A stretch of DNA of 64,000 bases from contig CM073324.1 in assembly GCA_037043015.1 (NCBI GenBank), positions 26,304,097 to 26,368,096 on the forward strand, written 5' to 3'. Below the pieces are notes generated by a model. The model did no database searches, was not told the DNA's origin, and worked only from the letters and a program-made list of their open reading frames with translations. This document shows positions 59,257-64,000 of this stretch, in pieces (position 1 is the stretch's first letter; every line of letters begins with the position of its first letter). The DNA comes from Bryum argenteum. Lineage: Eukaryota > Streptophyta > Bryopsida > Bryales > Bryaceae. Position numbers and translations under genes: made by a program.

Positions 59257-60804
59257 ATGAGGGAAATCCTGCACATCCAGGGAGGACAGTGCGGAAACCA
59301 GATCGGAGCGAAGTTCTGGGAGGTGGTGTGCGAGGAGCATGGCATTGACCCCACGGGTACGTACCAGGGCGTGTCCGATTTGCAGCTGGAGCGCATCAAT
59401 GTGTACTACAATGAGGCCAGCGGCGGGCGATACGTGCCCCGCGCGGTGTTGATGGATCTGGAGCCGGGCACGATGGACAGCGTGCGGTCGGGTCCGTATG
59501 GACAGATCTTCCGGCCGGACAACTTCGTGTTCGGACAGACGGGAGCCGGAAACAACTGGGCGAAGGGTCACTACACGGAAGGCGCGGAGTTGATCGACTC
59601 GGTGTTGGACGTGGTACGAAAGGAGGCGGAGAGCTGCGACTGCCTGCAAGGTAAGGGTTCTTGTTGTGGTTGAAAGAGTACATGGATGTGCGCTTGATTT
59701 GATGAGTTATGGAGATCGAGAGATGCGGGTGATGGAGGGTGGAGTCTGAGGTGGTGTGCATTGGCGGTTGGCAGGTTTTCAGGTGTGCCACAGTTTGGGA
59801 GGAGGAACGGGATCTGGAATGGGAACACTGCTGATATCGAAGATCCGCGAGGAGTACCCAGACAGGATGATGTTGACGTTTAGTGTGTTCCCGTCACCGA
59901 AGGTGTCGGACACGGTGGTGGAGCCTTACAATGCGACGCTGTCGGTGCACCAGCTGGTGGAGAACGCGGACGAGTGCATGGTGTTGGATAACGAGGCGCT
60001 GTACGACATCTGCTTCAGGACATTGAAGCTGATCACGCCTTCATGTGAGTTGCATTGGATGTGTGGTTTCGGATGTGTTGTAGAGGAAGAGGTGCAATGG
60101 TAGTAATGTGTGTGTGTGTGTGTGGTTTGTGTGCAGTCGGAGATTTGAACCATCTGATCAGTGCGACGATGAGCGGCATCACGTGCTGCCTGCGATTTCC
60201 GGGACAGCTGAACTCTGATCTGCGAAAGCTGGCGGTGAACCTGATTCCGTTTCCTCGGCTGCACTTCTTCATGGTTGGGTTCGCGCCTCTGACGTCGCGA
60301 GGGTCGCAGCAGTACAGGTCGCTGACGGTGCCGGAGCTGACACAGCAGATGTGGGACGCGAAGAACATGATGTGCGCGGCGGACCCTCGGCACGGGCGGT
60401 ATTTGACGGCGTCGGCGATGTTCCGGGGGAAGATGTCGACGAAGGAGGTGGACGAGCAGATGATAAACGTGCAGAACAAGAACTCGTCGTACTTCGTGGA
60501 GTGGATTCCGAACAACGTGAAGTCGTCGGTGTGCGACATTCCGCCGACGGGGCTGAAGATGTCGTCGACGTTCATCGGGAACTCGACGTCGATCCAGGAG
60601 ATGTTCAGGAGGGTGTCGGAGCAGTTCACGGCTATGTTCAGGAGGAAGGCGTTTCTGCATTGGTACACTGGGGAGGGGATGGACGAGATGGAGTTCACGG
60701 AGGCGGAGAGCAACATGAACGATCTGGTGTCGGAGTACCAGCAGTACCAGGACGCATCGGCGGAGGAGGAAGGCGAGTACGAGGAGGACCTGGAGGAGGC
60801 CTAG
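59257..60804 (+). CDS. TUBB: Beta-tubulin
   Basis: Three exons, 59257-59650, 59775-60044 and 60137-60804, give 443 residues, the normal length. The protein opens with the MREI tetrapeptide that mediates co-translational autoregulation of tubulin mRNA. The GTP-binding signature [10 protein letters not shown] follows the first intron at about residue 139. [13 protein letters not shown] at the start and the acidic tail ([14 protein letters not shown]) that carries MAP contacts are as expected. Introns after codons 131 and 221 sit at the two places usual in plant beta-tubulin genes. It pairs with alpha-tubulin in the microtubule heterodimer in the cytosol. High third-position GC suggests strong expression. 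A run of TG dinucleotides lies in intron 2 (about 60105-60125). I see no missing key residue. Confidence 0.97.
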
Positions 60805-62151
60805 AGGGATGGTGGTGTCGGGGTAGTAGCGGTAGGGGTAGGGGTGGGAGTAGCAATGGTATTGATGTGGGTGGAGCAGCTACTTAAAACAGGCCGGTCT
60901 GTTTCGGGGCTGAAGGGTTGATTCACTGGTCACTTATATGTACGTACAGATTTTGAGCTGATGCTTTGTTGAAAATATTGTCTTTTCTTACCTGTGTCCG
61001 TTCAAGGTCTCCTTTGTTAACTTTTTATTGAGATTAGTTTTCCACTTTGTATTTACTGTGCATCTGAAGTGCTTACGGGACTAGTTCCTGCCGTTCAAGT
61101 CTCCGGCGAAAATGAAGGTCCAGTGTTTGTTGGTTTTGTGAGATTGCTTTTGACGTTGTTGAAGTGGACGTAGAAACCGTCTCTACCCATCGCCGTGATA
61201 TTGTTTCATAGGTTCCGCAATTTTGCTGCTTGTTTGATTAGTTCGTTTCATCGCTTTGCTCTTTGATTGTTTCTTAATATTTATACGCCCCTCTCAGAAT
61301 GCGAAGGACATAATCATTCCATGTGGCTGGTGCCTGACAACGCTTGCGTTGGAATTGTGGAATTGACTGGATTGCAGAATTTCCTTGATTACTGCTCGGC
61401 AGTCTTCGCACGTCACAGACTTGAAGGAGACGAGGAGAGGGATGTTGCTGGAGTTACAAATTCTGCACACCGCCTGAAAGACATACCTGCCCTGAAAGAT
61501 CAATGATGACAGAGGGAAATTTGCAACACATGACCCCATTAATTCCAGGAGCCTAATCTCGTGTTGCAGAGTACAGCATTTATATGCATTTAAGTGAAAC
61601 AGCGTGGTCACTGGTCAGTGCAGCAGTAAACATCGATCTTTGTCCTTATTGTAGCAGACATGTAAAAGATTTTGCTTGACACTTGTGTTCGGTGGCTTCA
61701 TTCGGATATCTGCAGTTCGTCAACTGGAGAGTAATTGACTTCTCAATTGTTGGTTGCCCGGCCGAATTGTCGGAGGCGATATGTTGGTGAAAGAAAGGAG
61801 CACCTTAGCAAGTTTCATTTGGTGTCAACATTAGGAAATAATGGGAGTTGAATAGATTTTGAGAAGGTAATGACATGCATTTGCATTATAACCTTATAGT
61901 GATGGTAGATAACAAGTGTACCTGTATCTCTCTTCAATTCGAAAAATGGTGTGTTTTTAACGATATGGTTGAGTTTGTGTATACTAAAGGTGGACGTTGT
62001 GAGCCCGAGGATTATAAGACAAAGATGCAGATGATTTCCCCTCAACGTCTCATGCCCTATAATCTATCTTTATACTCCTGGTCTTGAAAATTTTGTATAC
62101 AGATCTCAAAGAACCGCCTCAGATCTGTAGATACTGAAATGCATAGTAGCA
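60805..62151. other. Beta-tubulin 3' UTR and intergenic DNA
   Basis: The first few hundred bases are probably 3' UTR. Overlapping open frames at 61267-61506 (+) and 61294-61611 (-) have neither motif nor splice partner. No further gene is supported. Confidence 0.4.
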
Positions 62152-62154
62152 TAA

Positions 62155-62550
62155 GGGCATGTCCACTCCTGGGCGTCGATGACGACGCCAACGGGGTGGT
62201 TGACGGTGCCAAATGTGGTTGCCGGCCGTGGGGCCCGGCATGACCCCCACCCACCTGCGCGGCGGCACCCTGTTCTCCCCCTTTACACCAGGACGCACAG
62301 GCGCTCCTTCCTCGGCCACCCTAGTTGCTCTGTTCTTTCTCTCTGCTACCATGATGACGTTTGACCAAGAAGATAAGATTCCCGGAATATCTACAGTTTG
62401 AAGTGAGAAACTACCCCTTGTAAGCTCCAGGGCGGGGACGGTCATTTGGAGTGAACGGCCTTTAGCCTGCCGTTGGCGTCGCGCCGCTAGCTGCTCCTTC
62501 TCGGCAGGTGGCCGTTGGAGGGTCCATTGTCCCCAACGGTGGAGATGCCC
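62155..62550. mobile_element. GC-rich PIF/Harbinger-like MITE
   Basis: 396 bp flanked by TAA on both sides (62152-62154, 62551-62553). Ends GGGCATGTCCAC and GTGGAGATGCCC are inverted copies with one mismatch. A 3-bp TAA/TTA duplication with GGGCATCTCC-like ends is typical of plant Harbinger MITEs. It stands out from its AT-rich surroundings by its GC content, and overlapping frames inside it are not genes. Confidence 0.8.
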
Positions 62551-62553
62551 TAA

Positions 62554-62764
62554 TATCATGATATCATCCATGTCTACCTCTCCTGGAAGCATAACCTACT
62601 GGTACCATGCAACGTCTGACAGTGGCCAACTTGTAATGAAGCTTGTTGTAGAGAACCAAAAGCCTTGTGGCAGGATATGGCGGTGAAGTACGGCTTTGTC
62701 CCTGGCACACTACATTAAGGTAGTGCAGTCACTTGCTTGTGGCCACAACCACCTGAGTCGGTCT
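62554..62764. other. Short spacer between two MITEs
   Basis: About 210 bp, no feature seen. Confidence 0.3.
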
Positions 62765-62768
62765 TTAA

Positions 62769-63028
62769 CCCCTAACTCTCCTTGTTGCAAAACGGCCTAA
62801 GTCACAAAATTTGACCTTCCTCTAGATTAAGCTCAAAAAATCTCAATCCAAGCATTATTTGAAAGATTCAACCGTAAGATCTCAAAGTTCGCTTGACATT
62901 CTTCTCACATACCAAATTTGAACCGTTCATTCTTCCTCATTTGTGAGATTATAATGGTAAAAGTTGACTGAGTTTTTCTCCTGCGGAAACATCCCAAACC
63001 CGTTTCGGGTTTTAAGGAGAGTTAGGGG
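62769..63028 (+). mobile_element. TTAA-bounded MITE, 260-bp family, best copy
   Basis: Flanked by TTAA at 62765-62768 and 63029-63032. The ends CCCCTAACTCTCCTT and AAGGAGAGTTAGGGG are a perfect 15-bp inverted repeat, 19 bp if TTAA is included. Length 260 bp, no coding frame. TTAA duplication with CCC...GGG ends matches the rule of piggyBac elements; no transposase is in the window to confirm this. Confidence 0.82.
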
Positions 63029-63032
63029 TTAA

Positions 63033-63536
63033 GCAAAGGTTGATTTTCTAGCATTGTGATCACGTAAGCACTCTCAGCTATTCAAGTTTTGTAGACTATT
63101 CCCAGCACATTCCCCATTCTCTCCGGGCCCATATTTTGCTTGTGTTATGCAAAGAATTTTTCAAAAAGGTATTAACATAGCACTTACAGTGGATTGATAA
63201 AACATCCCTCAAAATCAACAAAATGAGTAAACATATTTTAGCTTAGTAACTAGCGCGTGAGAGATATCACTCAACTTGTCATGCACCACCCTTCAATTTC
63301 TAGTGCGGCATTATGAAGCTGTAGGTGGGCTTTTACAAGCTTTCATAGAACTTTTTTAAATATCAACACCCATTCAAAAATTGCTTCCAATCGCAACATG
63401 GAACTGATACAAATCATGCATCTAGAATAAAGTCTAGCATCTAAGGAACAAATGTGTAATCTCATTCCGAATTTGGATGATAGAATAAACATCCAATTTG
63501 AAATAAAGAATGGTAACACCTATTCGTAGATAGTGT
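63033..63536. other. Intergenic, no feature seen
   Basis: AT-rich DNA between two members of the TTAA/CCC families. Confidence 0.3.
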
Positions 63537-63540
63537 TTAA

Positions 63541-63654
63541 CCCCTAAAAATCCAGGCGTTTCCTCGACCTCCAGAACCAAAAACTGCCATTTTTCACCTT
63601 CGTTGGGAAATGGGGAAATGGAGAAACTTTTTTTTCTTTTCTTTTCTTTCTTTC

Positions 63655-63695
<41 letters not shown>

Positions 63696-63860
63696 CTTTC
63701 TGGTTTTTTAGACTTTGAACCGTAAGATCTTGTACCTAACTTGTATACAAAGGACTCGTCAAAATTTCAACCGTTGGATGTTTTTCATTTGTGAGATCGT
63801 AACAATCAAAGTTTGTCCAACACTTTATTTTGCCGATGCGTGAGAGGCATTGTCTAAATG
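63541..63860 (+). mobile_element. Partial or longer TTAA/CCC element near the window edge
   Basis: CCCCTAAAAATCC directly follows TTAA (63537-63540). Words from the 260-bp family recur (GAACCGTAAGATCT at about 63718, AACCGTTGGATG, TTTGTGAGATCGTAACAATC), but a pyrimidine tract is inserted. I found no matching right end before the window closes. Confidence 0.5.
63624..63697. repeat. Pyrimidine / poly-T tract
   Basis: A run of TTTC-type repeats followed by about 36 T residues, lying inside the element above. Confidence 0.85.
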
Positions 63861-64000
63861 GTGCCAAGGGCAACTTGATGATTGTTACTCCAAATATTTT
63901 TCCCTCATTTTTTTTCATGTAGGTAATCAAGTTGGGTATGCTCATGCAAAATTTTAGAGACCAATTCCACTTTTTGACCTTAATGTAAATTATATTATGA

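Noticed and set aside
59926-60716. Long minus-strand frames (244 and 227 codons) opposite beta-tubulin
   Set aside because: Antisense shadows of a GC-rich conserved coding exon; the tubulin reading is unambiguous.
61267-61611. Short overlapping frames after beta-tubulin as a separate small gene
   Set aside because: Frames lie on both strands with no motif; more likely 3' UTR and spacer.
63624-63697. Poly-T tract as a retrogene poly(A) tail on the minus strand
   Set aside because: No gene-like sequence lies next to it; it sits inside a TTAA/CCC element and follows a TTTC simple repeat.

Overview
The window looks like nuclear DNA from a land plant. It holds six protein genes with GT-AG introns. 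Among them are a plastid-type thioredoxin m, a fused NADH-dependent glutamate synthase and a beta-tubulin with two introns at plant-like positions. A sparse gene layout, short to medium introns and abundant small transposons fit a bryophyte (a moss is my best guess), but nothing here fixes the species.

Layout. All six intact genes lie on the + strand: a TMEM245/AI-2E-type membrane protein (794-5574, 8 exons), a plastid-targeted nucleotide-binding protein of the ketopantoate-reductase-like fold (6736-7698, one exon), NADH-GOGAT (22686-34007, 22 exons), a D-2-hydroxyacid dehydrogenase (35905-38371, 9 exons), thioredoxin m (51336-52380, 2 exons) and beta-tubulin (59257-60804, 3 exons). Exon phases were checked by hand and each model closes in frame. 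The genes do not form an operon-like pathway. The only loose link is nitrogen assimilation and redox chemistry (GOGAT, thioredoxin m).

Between the genes the DNA is dominated by repeats. The interval 10.1-20.1 kb holds a very large imperfect palindrome of about 8.4 kb, whose arms carry minisatellite modules, a SINE in one arm only, and TTAA-bounded elements. The interval 40.9-47.8 kb is a decayed minus-strand multi-exon gene, split by a young, internally deleted Ty1-copia element (41363-44951) with identical LTRs, a perfect 5-bp target duplication and a primer site matching the anticodon stem-loop of initiator tRNA-Met. Three near-full tRNA-derived SINE copies and one fragment occur at 12.0, 39.7, 53.4 and 53.9 kb. 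At least three families of small elements share the rule TTAA|CCC...GGG|TTAA (13.2, 17.5, 38.5, 50.4, 54.9, 58.4 and 62.8 kb), the signature of piggyBac-like non-autonomous elements. A GC-rich Harbinger-like MITE sits at 62.2 kb.

The most interesting material is therefore mobile: the TTAA/CCC families, the giant palindrome and the half-tRNA-primed copia element. I saw no CRISPR array, rRNA gene or stand-alone tRNA gene.
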